DNA from: CALGLS01 sp047626155
GTDB taxonomy: Bacteria; Bacteroidota; Bacteroidia; Chitinophagales; Saprospiraceae
Direction of reading: 5' to 3'
DNA: 15,677 bases
NCBI GenBank assembly: GCA_047626155.1
Contig: JBLHRR010000138.1
Span: forward strand, 1-15,677
Below, piece after piece: positions 7,384-14,997 of the stretch (its first letter is position 1; each line of letters starts with the position of its first letter). The position numbers were made by a program, and so were the translations under genes. The notes beneath the pieces are model-generated. The model had not been told where the DNA came from. It did no database searches and worked only from the letters and a program-made list of their open reading frames with translations.

Positions 7384-8941
7384 GAAAAGAAGATCATTTA
7401 TAAAAAGAACCACCGCCGCCACCATCCCAGTAGTACTCGGCGGAATGAAAGTAGCCGCACTGAACAATCCCTTATTCAATGCTTTAAACGTAGATGATGA
7501 TAAAGTCTTAGTCCTCATTCAGCTGGGAGGTGGTAATGATGGCCTCAATATGATTCTGCCTAAAGATCAATACTCTAACCTTGCGGAGGTACGACCTAAC
7601 ATTATAATTCCGGAAAGCAGCATTTTGGATTTAACAGACACGGTTGGTCTTCATCCGGTGATGGAAGATTTGCAAACGGTATACGATGCAGGGCAATTAA
7701 ATATCGTACAAAGTGTAGGCTACCCTGATCAAAATCGCTCTCATTTTCGCTCGATGGATATATGGCAAACTGGTTCTAGCGCGGACGAAGTGAGGACAAC
7801 GGGCTGGCTGGGCCGCTACTTCGATTTGTTGGCACCGGGTTATCCAACGGGTTATCCCAATGATACTTTCACAGATCCTTTTGCCGTGACTATTGGTTCG
7901 AGTGTCAACGAAACCTGTGAAGGTGAAGGGGGTAATTTTAGTCTCGCCCTCGTTGATCCAGACAATTTATCGGCACTTGCTACGCCGGTCAATGCCTCGC
8001 TTTCTCCCGATAGTTGCTATGGTGATAAAATGGATTTTTTAGTGACCAGTATCATTCAGACAAATGCTTATAATGAAGTGATTGAAGTTGCTAGTAATAA
8101 TGGTAACAACCTGTCTACAAAATATGGAGATGATAATAATTTGGCTAATTCATTAAAGTTAGTCGCCCGCTTGATCTCGGGTGGTTTGAAAACCAAAGTC
8201 TATGTCGTCAACCTTGGCGGTTTTGATACTCATGCTGAACAGGTGGTTGATGGTGATGTGACCACAGGGGTACATCCGAGATTGCTCCAAACTTTATCAG
8301 GGGCTATTTGTGCCTTTCAGGATGATTTAAATCAAATGGGACTAGACGATAGGGTAGTGGGCATGACCTTCTCGGAATTTGGCAGACGCATTCGTTCAAA
8401 CGGGGCATTTGGAACCGACCACGGCACTGCTGCTCCGATGATGCTTTTTGGTTCTTGCGTAAATCCTGGAATCATGGGAGACAATCCGGTGATCTCGCCA
8501 GATGTCGATCAGAACGAAGGTGTTCCGATGCAATTTGACTTCAGATCGGTTTACGGCTCTATTCTCATGGATTGGTTTGATATGGAAGAGCAAGTTGTAA
8601 AAGACTTGTTATATTCAGACTTTCAGTATGTATCGGTTTTGAGAGAATGCACGGCTATAAGCACAGAGGAAGTGGCCAAAGTAGCTTCGGTATCAATGCA
8701 GGTTTTCCCAAATCCTTTTAAAGAATCGGTGATGGTAGCGTTTTCAGTACCCAATACCTGGGTGAAAATCAGCCTATTCGATACGATTGGAAATGAACTG
8801 CGTATTCTGACCAACCAACAATATACTGCCGGAAGCCATCAGGTAGAAATGGAAGGACGAGGACTGGCAGCAGGAGCTTATTATTATCACCTCCAAACAG
8901 ATTATGGTCGGAAAGTGGAACGGGTAGTATTGGTGAAGTAA
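7382..8941 (+). CDS. DUF1501 protein with twin-arginine-like signal and T9SS sorting domain
   Basis: This 519-residue protein begins MKRRSFIKRTTAATIPVVLGG, a Tat-like signal (RRSFIK). The DUF1501 domain spans about 40-410. It belongs to the alkaline-phosphatase/sulfatase-like superfamily and shows LIQLGGGNDG (D53), GGFDTHAEQ (D282, H284), TFSEFGRR (E332) and GTDHG (D346, H347). These acidic and His residues fit the metal-site pattern of that superfamily; the substrate is unknown. Residues about 436-519 form a T9SS type A sorting domain: VFPNPF (441-446), a beta-sandwich region with LFDTIGNEL, then AGAYYYHLQ and VERVVLVK at the end. It should therefore cross the outer membrane by T9SS and end on the surface or outside. 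It follows the DUF1800 gene by 190 bp, a conserved partnership. Confidence 0.92.
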   Translation: MKRRSFIKRTTAATIPVVLGGMKVAALNNPLFNALNVDDDKVLVLIQLGGGNDGLNMILPKDQYSNLAEVRPNIIIPESSILDLTDTVGLHPVMEDLQTVYDAGQLNIVQSVGYPDQNRSHFRSMDIWQTGSSADEVRTTGWLGRYFDLLAPGYPTGYPNDTFTDPFAVTIGSSVNETCEGEGGNFSLALVDPDNLSALATPVNASLSPDSCYGDKMDFLVTSIIQTNAYNEVIEVASNNGNNLSTKYGDDNNLANSLKLVARLISGGLKTKVYVVNLGGFDTHAEQVVDGDVTTGVHPRLLQTLSGAICAFQDDLNQMGLDDRVVGMTFSEFGRRIRSNGAFGTDHGTAAPMMLFGSCVNPGIMGDNPVISPDVDQNEGVPMQFDFRSVYGSILMDWFDMEEQVVKDLLYSDFQYVSVLRECTAISTEEVAKVASVSMQVFPNPFKESVMVAFSVPNTWVKISLFDTIGNELRILTNQQYTAGSHQVEMEGRGLAAGAYYYHLQTDYGRKVERVVLVK

Positions 8942-8947
8942 TTTTTT

Positions 8948-9008
8948 GGTACTCCGTCATATATAGTGGGTAGATCAACCCTGATCCACCCTAAATGCGA
9001 AATCCACT
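8948..9008 (+). repeat. Short dispersed repeat, copy 1, with hairpin
   Basis: The element opens with ggtactccgtcat (8948-8960) and closes with aaatccact (9000-9008). Both blocks recur at 10599-10645. It contains a hairpin, gggtagatca (8968-8977) with tgatccaccc (8982-8991), 9 of 10 pairs with a 4-nt loop. The hairpin lies 27-50 bp past the DUF1501 stop. No T-run follows, so termination is uncertain. The repeat ends exactly where the TPR-paralogue fragment begins. Confidence 0.65.
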
Positions 9009-9124
9009 CACTAAAAGGAAAGAAAGAGGCTGCTATATTATTGAAAAAAGAAACGGTGGAGGCAGCGGCGGGGGAGGAGTTGACAATCCGTTTGTCAAAA
9101 AAAGAAAGAGCAAGGATTTTATAA
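9008..9124 (+). pseudogene. C-terminal fragment of a TPR lipoprotein paralogue
   Basis: This 117-bp stretch aligns without gaps to the last 117 bp of the TPR gene (5261-5377), with 20 mismatches (about 83% identity). It keeps the reading frame and a stop (TAA against TAG). It encodes GKKEAAILLKKETVEAA and then EELTIRLSKKERARIL, against the GKKAAAALLNKENVVAA version of the intact gene. Nothing of the rest of the gene lies upstream. It is the tail of a deleted or rearranged paralogue. The substitution level suggests a separate paralogue rather than a recent copy of the neighbour. Confidence 0.85.
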
Positions 9125-9130
9125 AACCAC

Positions 9131-9163
9131 AAAGTAACCGGTGAGGTTTTCACTCCTTACTTT
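9131..9163. repeat. Interrupted hairpin after the TPR fragment
   Basis: The arms aaagtaa (9131-9137) and ttacttt (9157-9163), with gtga and tcac inside, pair except for a 3-nt internal mismatch. It sits 7 bp past the fragment's stop codon and may be the old terminator of the lost paralogue. The downstream tail ggcttcttatttg is only moderately T-rich. Confidence 0.4.
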
Positions 9164-9182
9164 GGCTTCTTATTTGCCTTTT

Positions 9183-9353
9183 CCCTAAGTGCACTGGAAC
9201 TTAGGTTTCGTCCGAATTAGAATAGGTTATTTTGGAATTAATCGAGGCAGAGACGACGCGAATAGCCTTGGCTATTTAAGGCGTTTCTAACGAAGAGTAA
9301 TTTCAAAAGAAGCATTCAAAAAGGATAGAACTTAGTTTACAATGCACTAAGCG
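9183..9353. repeat. Imperfect palindrome of about 170 bp, MITE-like
   Basis: Nested inverted repeats share one centre near 9268-9270. They are aatagcc/ggctatt (9261-9276), acgc/gcgt (9256-9284), ttttggaatta/taatttcaaaa (9230-9308) and an outer pair formed by cctaagtgcactggaacttagg (9184-9205, 22 bp, ends given as cctaagt and acttagg) against the cttag...tgcactaag block at 9331-9350. The intervening sequence pairs at roughly 70% by eye. The element codes for nothing visible and ends about 55 bp before the OmpA gene start, so it occupies that gene's promoter region. Confidence 0.7.
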
Positions 9354-9408
9354 TCACAATTTCCCCAAAAAAGATCATCCAATAACATATCAATTACCAT
9401 TCGAGCCT

Positions 9409-10581
9409 ATGCAACTAGAACCCAACAAAAGAGGGAGCTTTTCTATAATCGTATTTCTTTTATTTTTCATCTGCCAAGCCTATACCCAACCTCAAGAAGC
9501 ATTGAATCCCGGCCCCAACTTAGTTCCAAACTCTGGCTTTGAAGAACTCCGTAGAAAACTACCAAGTTCTGATTTAGATGGTTCCGTTGCTTTCCGAAAT
9601 AGTATTGATAAATGGATGAGCCCTACCAAAGGGACGCCAGACCTAAGTCGCCTAATCAATGCGGGCTCTGATCAAGTAGATAGTCCCAGAACTGGAAAAG
9701 CAATGGTCGCGATTCTGACGCATAACCCTGAGTCTAAAAGATCAGATACTTATCGGGAATATCTACAGGTTAAATTAGAACAACCGCTAGTAAAAGGCAA
9801 AGAATATTACGTGGAATTCTGGACCAAAAGATCTATTCATGCTAAAATGACTTCTAACAATATGGGATTGGCTTTAAGCCCTGCCCCGTCAATGCATCAA
9901 GATTGGCGACCATTGACCGATATACATCCTATTGTAAATGCCGAAGAAATTATTAATCCTGACCAACCGGAATGGATCAAAATTTCACATACTTTCAAAG
10001 CTGCTAATCGAGAACGATTTTTATTAATTGGAAATTTTTATAACAATGATAATACAACATTTGGAGAAGTGGAGAACTCGAATGTTGAGCTATTTCCCAA
10101 TGCTTATTACCTTATAGATGATGTTGGCTTGTGGCAACTTAATGTACTTCCAGAACCAGAACCAGTTACCTTAGCGGAAAAGGCTATAGAGGTAGGTCAG
10201 ATTATCCGGCTAGATCGAATTTATTTTGAGTTTGACAAATCGAATCTATTAATCGCATCTTTTCAAGAACTTGATGAATTATTAACGCTACTTCATAAAT
10301 ATCCAACAATGAAAATTGCAATTCATGGTCATACCGATAGCCGAGGTTCAGGTTCCTATAATTTAAGTTTATCGAATAGCCGTTCTAAATCAGTTTATGA
10401 ATATTTACTTAAACATGGTATCCCTGATGATCGAATTGGATTTGAGGGATTCGGTGAAGGAAAACCTATAGCAACTAATGATTCGGAGGAAGGTCGTCAA
10501 ATGAACCGACGAGTGGAGTTTGTCGTATTGGAAATAGGAGCGGAGAATGTAAGGGTTGAAAATGTGAATGAGGGGAATTGA
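9409..10581 (+). CDS. OmpA-family peptidoglycan-binding envelope protein
   Basis: This 390-residue protein has an N-terminal signal (about 1-27, hydrophobic core FSIIVFLLFFICQAY). A beta-sandwich domain resembling carbohydrate-binding modules follows, starting NLVPNSGFEEL, with the late motif AYYLIDDVGLW. The C-terminal OmpA domain spans about 265-378: YFEFDKSN (272-279), GHTDSRGSGSYN with Asp310, LSNSRSKSVYEYL with Arg325, and GRQMNRRVEFVV. Asp310 and Arg325 are 15 residues apart, like the diaminopimelate-binding Asp/Arg pair of OmpA domains, so peptidoglycan binding is well supported. The N-terminal ligand is unknown. There is no beta-barrel, so it is a periplasmic or outer-membrane-attached linker rather than a porin. 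The gene is bracketed by the two copies of a short repeat and by the TPR fragments. Confidence 0.9.
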   Translation: MQLEPNKRGSFSIIVFLLFFICQAYTQPQEALNPGPNLVPNSGFEELRRKLPSSDLDGSVAFRNSIDKWMSPTKGTPDLSRLINAGSDQVDSPRTGKAMVAILTHNPESKRSDTYREYLQVKLEQPLVKGKEYYVEFWTKRSIHAKMTSNNMGLALSPAPSMHQDWRPLTDIHPIVNAEEIINPDQPEWIKISHTFKAANRERFLLIGNFYNNDNTTFGEVENSNVELFPNAYYLIDDVGLWQLNVLPEPEPVTLAEKAIEVGQIIRLDRIYFEFDKSNLLIASFQELDELLTLLHKYPTMKIAIHGHTDSRGSGSYNLSLSNSRSKSVYEYLLKHGIPDDRIGFEGFGEGKPIATNDSEEGRQMNRRVEFVVLEIGAENVRVENVNEGN

Positions 10582-10598
10582 GACCCCGCATCAAAAGG

Positions 10599-10645
10599 GG
10601 TACTCCGTCATCGCCCTCATCTACCTTTTAAAAGCTAAATCCACT
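10599..10645 (+). repeat. Short dispersed repeat, copy 2
   Basis: It opens with ggtactccgtcat (10599-10611) and closes with aaatccact (10637-10645), as in copy 1. The middle (ccctcatctacc) matches copy 1's ccctgatccacc, but the 16-18 nt forming the left hairpin arm are missing. Just upstream, acccc (10583-10587) and ggggt (10597-10601) can pair as a short hairpin 1 bp past the OmpA stop. The 127 bp that follow hold no recognisable gene, only a repeated aaaccgaa. Confidence 0.6.
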
Positions 10646-10772
10646 AGACTTTATTCCAAATAGAATGGTACGGTCGGCCGGAAACCGAACACCCGAAACC
10701 GAATAACCTCTACTATATATGACCAAGAACCATTTTTTTTATGATAGCTATGCTTAGCTCCGTTCACTCATT

Positions 10773-10966
10773 ATCAAAAAGATTGGCGAAGAAGAATTTT
10801 AAAGGTAAAGATAAAAGCAATTATGCCTTGAATTGGTTGCAATATGGATTCTTAGAAAAGGGAGAGGTAGTATCCATAACAATTATTTTACAAGGAATGA
10901 AGAATTATGCTGCGGAGACCTCGACTAAAGTAGCACGTTCTTATTTAGTCGCAATGCAAGGCGCTT
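10773..10966 (+). pseudogene. Central fragment of a TPR lipoprotein paralogue
   Basis: About 194 bp align to 4553-4747 of the intact TPR gene without stop codons, encoding KGKDKSNYALNWLQYGF and ETSTKVARSYLVAMQGAF. Similarity stops abruptly at both ends: nothing upstream of 10773 matches, and downstream the homology ends 6 bp before the response regulator's stop. No lipoprotein signal, N-terminal domain or C-terminal domain is attached. An ATG at 10741 opens the frame but is not part of the homologous sequence. This fragment lies 3' of the C-terminal fragment at 9008-9124, the reverse of their order in the gene. Confidence 0.85.
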
Positions 10967-10972
10967 TTGTTT

Positions 10973-11725
10973 TCATATTCCAAGCTCTTCGCGGAATCGA
11001 GTCCACTTTTTTTCTGGAATAATCAGATCATGTTTAGCTTCCAATTGAAAATCAGGGTGGGAAAGGCGGCACACCCAATTGTTTGCTATTTTTTCTGCCT
11101 CAGAAAAATACTTTTTATGGATAATACATTTATTACTCATCCGATAAAAAGAAGGCCTTGGTAATCCTTTCTCCATTTGGGTAAGACTATCCTTAGTCGT
11201 TTGGAAGGTAAGTTTTTGGTGTTTGAAAAAATAAATATCCGTATTTTTTTCGTCGGCCTTTAAGTATAAAATATCTTGATGCCGTACCCGAACGTACCGA
11301 TTTCCCATTGTTTTGAAAAAAATAGAATCATCATCAAGATTACCATTCGAAATAGTATCTTGAATTTTCCCCAAAGCTTCCTCCAGTGCGAGTGTGTTTA
11401 CAGGTTTATGGATGTAACCAAAAGAATAATTGAAACCTACAGATTTGATCACCTCAAAAATATGCTCCTGAATATAGCCGGATACAAAAATGATTGCAAA
11501 CTGAAAATTGCGCGTTTTTAGTTTTTCCAAAAGGGTGAAAACATACTGCGCTTTAATCCGAATATCTAAAAATAAAAGGTCAGGTCTATACTTGATGATA
11601 CCGCGCTCTGCATCTTGCAGGTTATCGTAAGTTTCAATGACTTCCAAAAAATCAAACGGCTCCAGACGATTTGTTAATAAATCAATGGCATTTTGCTCGT
11701 CGTCTAAAATGATGGCTCTTTTCAT
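10973..11725 (-). CDS. LytTR-family response regulator
   Basis: This 250-residue protein has a receiver domain (about 1-120) and a LytTR DNA-binding domain (about 138-248). Receiver residues are present: acidic pair D8/D9 with E10 (ILDDEQ), phospho-acceptor D54 in LLFLDIR, S82 in IFVSGY and K107 in IHKP. The usual MPG-x-G loop after the acceptor is replaced by RIKAQYVF. The LytTR part shows FFKTMGNRYVRVRHQDILYLKA (start only), then YFFKHQKL, FYRMSNKCIIHKKYF and RLSHPDFQLEA. It should be phosphorylated by the kinase encoded 23 bp upstream and then bind direct repeats in target promoters. Its targets are unknown. The stop TGA lies 6 bp from the TPR-paralogue fragment, which is convergent to it. 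Confidence 0.93.
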   Translation of the reverse strand: MKRAIILDDEQNAIDLLTNRLEPFDFLEVIETYDNLQDAERGIIKYRPDLLFLDIRIKAQYVFTLLEKLKTRNFQFAIIFVSGYIQEHIFEVIKSVGFNYSFGYIHKPVNTLALEEALGKIQDTISNGNLDDDSIFFKTMGNRYVRVRHQDILYLKADEKNTDIYFFKHQKLTFQTTKDSLTQMEKGLPRPSFYRMSNKCIIHKKYFSEAEKIANNWVCRLSHPDFQLEAKHDLIIPEKKWTRFREELGI

Positions 11726-11748
11726 TCGTTAAGTTTCTTTTATTGTTA

Positions 11749-14724
11749 CTAAATTTCTTTTGGGTACTTGGCGTAAATTTTCAAAACCACTCGAGTGCCT
11801 GTAGGTGTTTTGTTGTATAAATCCTCTATTGTTGCAATTTCACTTTTTTTAGGAAAGTTTTGATTGAGGAAATTGAAAATGTCCTGCGTAATTTTGATGC
11901 CCTCGCCCTTATTATATTTTCCGGAAAACGCTTTTGATTGGCTGCGCCCAATTCCATTATCTATTATTTCTACCGTAAGTATATCATCTATTTCTTTTAT
12001 TCCTATTCGAACGATTCCATTTTTTTCAATGGCCTCCATGCCATGCTTCACTGCATTGTTGACAAAAGAATGAATCGCCATAGAAGGCACATAAGACTCC
12101 AGGTTGACCTCCTCTGCAACGTTTATTTCAAATTCAAAACGCTTTGGAAATCGTAACTTCTCCAGTTCTAAATAATCTTTATTGAATTGAATTTCATCTC
12201 GAAGCGTTCGAAAAAGTTTGCCTTCGTTGACCATCAAGGGACGATAGAGGTTGGCGAATCTTGAAATATAATCTACCGCCGTTTCGGGGTTTTTCTTTAA
12301 TACTAAAGTCGATAAAGCAGTCAAAACATTAAAAGTGAAATGTGGCGTGATTTTATGAATCGCCAGATTTTTTTGCATTTTCATTTGGTCAAATTTCGCT
12401 TTCTCTGCTTGCTGTTGGGTGCGCCTATTTTTTAGAAAATACCAAATTGCAGTCGCCACAATCAATCCTCCCAATATCCAAAGTGCTAGTCTTACCCAAA
12501 AAAAATCTAAAGCTTTTACCGGTTTGATTTCCAAGAAAAGAGACTTTATCGCAGTGCATTTTCCGTTTAAGCAAGTTTGCAATTCGAACTCATATTCCCC
12601 CACCGGTAAATTATTATAACTCACAAATCGAGTCGCTTTAGGCACAGACCAAGTCTCCTCGTATCCCTTTAAACGATGTTGGTAAGTGATGCTTTTCGGC
12701 TTATGATTATTGATGGTGAAAAATTGGATTTCAAAATTTCGATCCGTAGAATTGGCCCTTACCGAATATGCAGTTTCTCCTAAAGGAATACGATGTAAAA
12801 TTTCCTTCTCCCCACCATCTTTCTGATAAGAAAAATAGGAAAAGTGAGGTTCAGTCGGTGTTTTGTGCAACTTTAGTCTTGATGGATCAAGCTTGACGAC
12901 CCCATCAGCCGTACCTATCCAAATATGGCCTTTCGAATCCTTAAAGCTTCCATTTTGCAAACATGCTTCGCCTGAAAAACCATCCTCCTCCGTAATGGTG
13001 TACAGGTCAAATTCGCCTTGGTAAAACTTCGGCAAGTCCAATAAATACAATTCACCAGATCCTCCAAAAAGCACATAAGAGGTGTCAATCATTTCTACCC
13101 ACCTGATGGATTGATTAAACTTTTCAGGAAAAATGGACTTCGGTAATTCCATTGAATAGTCATAAAAAGAGATGCCTGATTTGGTCCCAAACCAGAGGTT
13201 GTTCCGATGATCTTTTCGAATGGATAGAATGCCGGAACTAAGGTCCTTACCAACATAATAATTTTTAAAATGAACACCATCCCAGGTGGCCAAACCGAGG
13301 TGAGCACCCATCCAGAACTTACCAGTAGTATCAACTTCCACTACTTCGAAATAACCTAAGGAATCCATATTCAAACCATCTTCATCTGAGTAGACTTTCT
13401 CCAGGTCAGGCCCTGAAAATTCGTATAAACCATTTCCCGCACCATACACTTTCCCATTATATTCCATCAAATAATTGAGTAGTGGATTATCTTGCACCTG
13501 AACATTTTCTTGTTGATCAATGATCACTAATTTATTGGATGCAGAAAACCACATATCTCCATTTTGAACTTTTAATTCCGCCGGGTAAAACCGAAATTTT
13601 CTGTTACCCGGTTTTTCAAAAATGGTTTTATAAGTCTTCCCATCGTAACGGATAATTTTACTTTCGGAATAAGAGGAAAATAATATGTTTCCATTGTCTG
13701 CTTCCAGGATACCCCATACCCCGGAAGGCATTCCATTACTGAAGGGATAAAATTGAAAGGCATTTTCAAATAAAAGATTGGTCAATCCTCGCTCTGTAGA
13801 AATATTAAATCCCTGAGGGGCATTACATATTTGATTGACAAAAAAGCGGTGGTTAAAAATCTGAAGATACTCATCTCCATCTAGCGCACGTAGCTGTAAA
13901 GTAGAAAAATTTCTAACGACCAGTTGATTATTAATAAGATTTAATGAACCCTTATTCGGAGGAATAATAGCTTGGTCTTTAGAATAATCACCATCCTGAT
14001 ATTTAAACAAATGATCATCTTCTTGAAAATATAGTATAGAATCGGAAGGAGGAAATTGCTTGACCATTTGAATATAATTACTTGTTGAAAGCAATTTTAC
14101 TTGATTATGCTTCACTTCGTAAAGTTTATAAACTCGATTTTCGGAGCTGCCAGAATAAAGACTCACCAAAAAAACACTATCGATATTTTGATAAAAACCC
14201 CAGTTTCTTTTTCCGTTTTCAATTAATTCAGGAAAAAGACTGCCCTCTATAATGGTATCTTTTTCATAAACATATTTATATAGCGTTGGATCATTTATCT
14301 CAAGGGTTTTGAAGCCAACCGCATCTTCAAATAAAATAATGCTTGGCGACCGATAGCTATATTTTAAGGGATAAAAAGAAAAGCTGCTTCCATCATATCT
14401 GTAAATTCCTTTTCGACCACTGAACCAAACATTCCCCCTGAAATCCTCCTGAATATCCCGAACATAATCTCGGATAAAGGTCGAGTCCGTTTTAAAATTC
14501 AGAAACGCTAATCCATCGAATCGGTCTACGCCTTCCTTGGTGGCCACCCAGGTAAATCCTCTGGAATCTAAATAAGTGAAGATGATTTGTCCTTGTGAGA
14601 GTCCATCTTTAATGGTGTAGGTCTTCCTCGGATATTCCCACACAGGCACTTCTACCTTTTGCCCAATTGCAGCAGCAAGCAGAGAGGTTAAGGCAAAAAT
14701 CAATATGAGCTTTCTCCAGATCAT
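11749..14724 (-). CDS. Reg_prop/Y_Y_Y sensor histidine kinase, LytS-like
   Basis: This 991-residue protein has a Sec signal (about 1-21). A periplasmic beta-propeller follows, built from two-component regulator propeller repeats (YTIKDGLSQGQIIF at 36-49, WVATKEGVDRFDG at 59-71, NVWFSGRKGIYRYDG, KFWMGAHLGLATWDG, NLWFGTKSGISFYD, HIWIGTADGVVKLD). A Y_Y_Y domain comes next at about 660-735 (YQHRLKGYEETW). One membrane helix (about 741-763) leads to a cytoplasmic HisKA-5/LytS-type kinase with His795 in TPHFTFN, an N-box near 886 (FVNNAVKHGM) and DNGIGRS near 921. Two canonical residues differ: PHFLFN is PHFTFN, and the N-box ENA is NNA. It should sense an extracellular or periplasmic ligand and phosphorylate the adjacent LytTR regulator. 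Proteins of this layout often respond to polysaccharides, but nothing here names the ligand. Confidence 0.93.
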   Translation of the reverse strand: MIWRKLILIFALTSLLAAAIGQKVEVPVWEYPRKTYTIKDGLSQGQIIFTYLDSRGFTWVATKEGVDRFDGLAFLNFKTDSTFIRDYVRDIQEDFRGNVWFSGRKGIYRYDGSSFSFYPLKYSYRSPSIILFEDAVGFKTLEINDPTLYKYVYEKDTIIEGSLFPELIENGKRNWGFYQNIDSVFLVSLYSGSSENRVYKLYEVKHNQVKLLSTSNYIQMVKQFPPSDSILYFQEDDHLFKYQDGDYSKDQAIIPPNKGSLNLINNQLVVRNFSTLQLRALDGDEYLQIFNHRFFVNQICNAPQGFNISTERGLTNLLFENAFQFYPFSNGMPSGVWGILEADNGNILFSSYSESKIIRYDGKTYKTIFEKPGNRKFRFYPAELKVQNGDMWFSASNKLVIIDQQENVQVQDNPLLNYLMEYNGKVYGAGNGLYEFSGPDLEKVYSDEDGLNMDSLGYFEVVEVDTTGKFWMGAHLGLATWDGVHFKNYYVGKDLSSGILSIRKDHRNNLWFGTKSGISFYDYSMELPKSIFPEKFNQSIRWVEMIDTSYVLFGGSGELYLLDLPKFYQGEFDLYTITEEDGFSGEACLQNGSFKDSKGHIWIGTADGVVKLDPSRLKLHKTPTEPHFSYFSYQKDGGEKEILHRIPLGETAYSVRANSTDRNFEIQFFTINNHKPKSITYQHRLKGYEETWSVPKATRFVSYNNLPVGEYEFELQTCLNGKCTAIKSLFLEIKPVKALDFFWVRLALWILGGLIVATAIWYFLKNRRTQQQAEKAKFDQMKMQKNLAIHKITPHFTFNVLTALSTLVLKKNPETAVDYISRFANLYRPLMVNEGKLFRTLRDEIQFNKDYLELEKLRFPKRFEFEINVAEEVNLESYVPSMAIHSFVNNAVKHGMEAIEKNGIVRIGIKEIDDILTVEIIDNGIGRSQSKAFSGKYNKGEGIKITQDIFNFLNQNFPKKSEIATIEDLYNKTPTGTRVVLKIYAKYPKEI

Positions 14725-14997
14725 AAGCTTAAAGGTAAGTATTGCTTCGATAATGCAGGGATAGTATTTTCTAATACAGGATTAAAAATAATTAAAATAA
14801 TCTTTTAAAAAAAAATGAAAAGACATTCAGTTTTGAAAAAAGGGGGCATCCATGCCGACAAAGTGGGTATCGGTCGCTTTTGATAAGTAAAGTGCAGAAG
14901 TTTTGTTTTTTGGGTTTTAAATTTGAAGGAAATAGGCACCAAATGTCTGCTTAGTATTAGAATTTATGCTGAAATGTTTTGTATAGGAATCAAATAG
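14725..14997. other. Intergenic region upstream of the kinase operon
   Basis: This gap separates the kinase operon (leftward) from the right-end relic. It must hold the operon's promoter on the minus strand, but I find no clean TAnnTTTG box. A near-match, TACCTTTA, is too close to the ATG. It includes a 12-bp palindrome, ggcatccatgcc (14845-14856), and a 22-codon ATG frame (14815-14883) with no recognisable product. Confidence 0.4.

Noticed and set aside
8902..9153. Minus-strand frame of 83 codons over the DUF1501 3' end and the TPR fragment
   Set aside because: It is antisense to a real gene end and to a clear plus-strand relic, with no family features.
10572..10601. Competing gggg-cccc-gggg pairings after the OmpA stop as an attenuator
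   Set aside because: Stems of 4-5 bp without a T-run, overlapping the stop codon, are too weak to call a regulatory switch.
10741..11022. A 93-codon plus-strand frame as an intact small gene
   Set aside because: Only its central part has homology, to the middle of the TPR gene. Its start is non-homologous and its end runs antisense into the response regulator gene.
14815..14883. A 22-codon ATG frame starting MKRHSVLKKGGIH
   Set aside because: It is very short, has no recognisable family, and lies in AT-rich DNA where such frames occur by chance.
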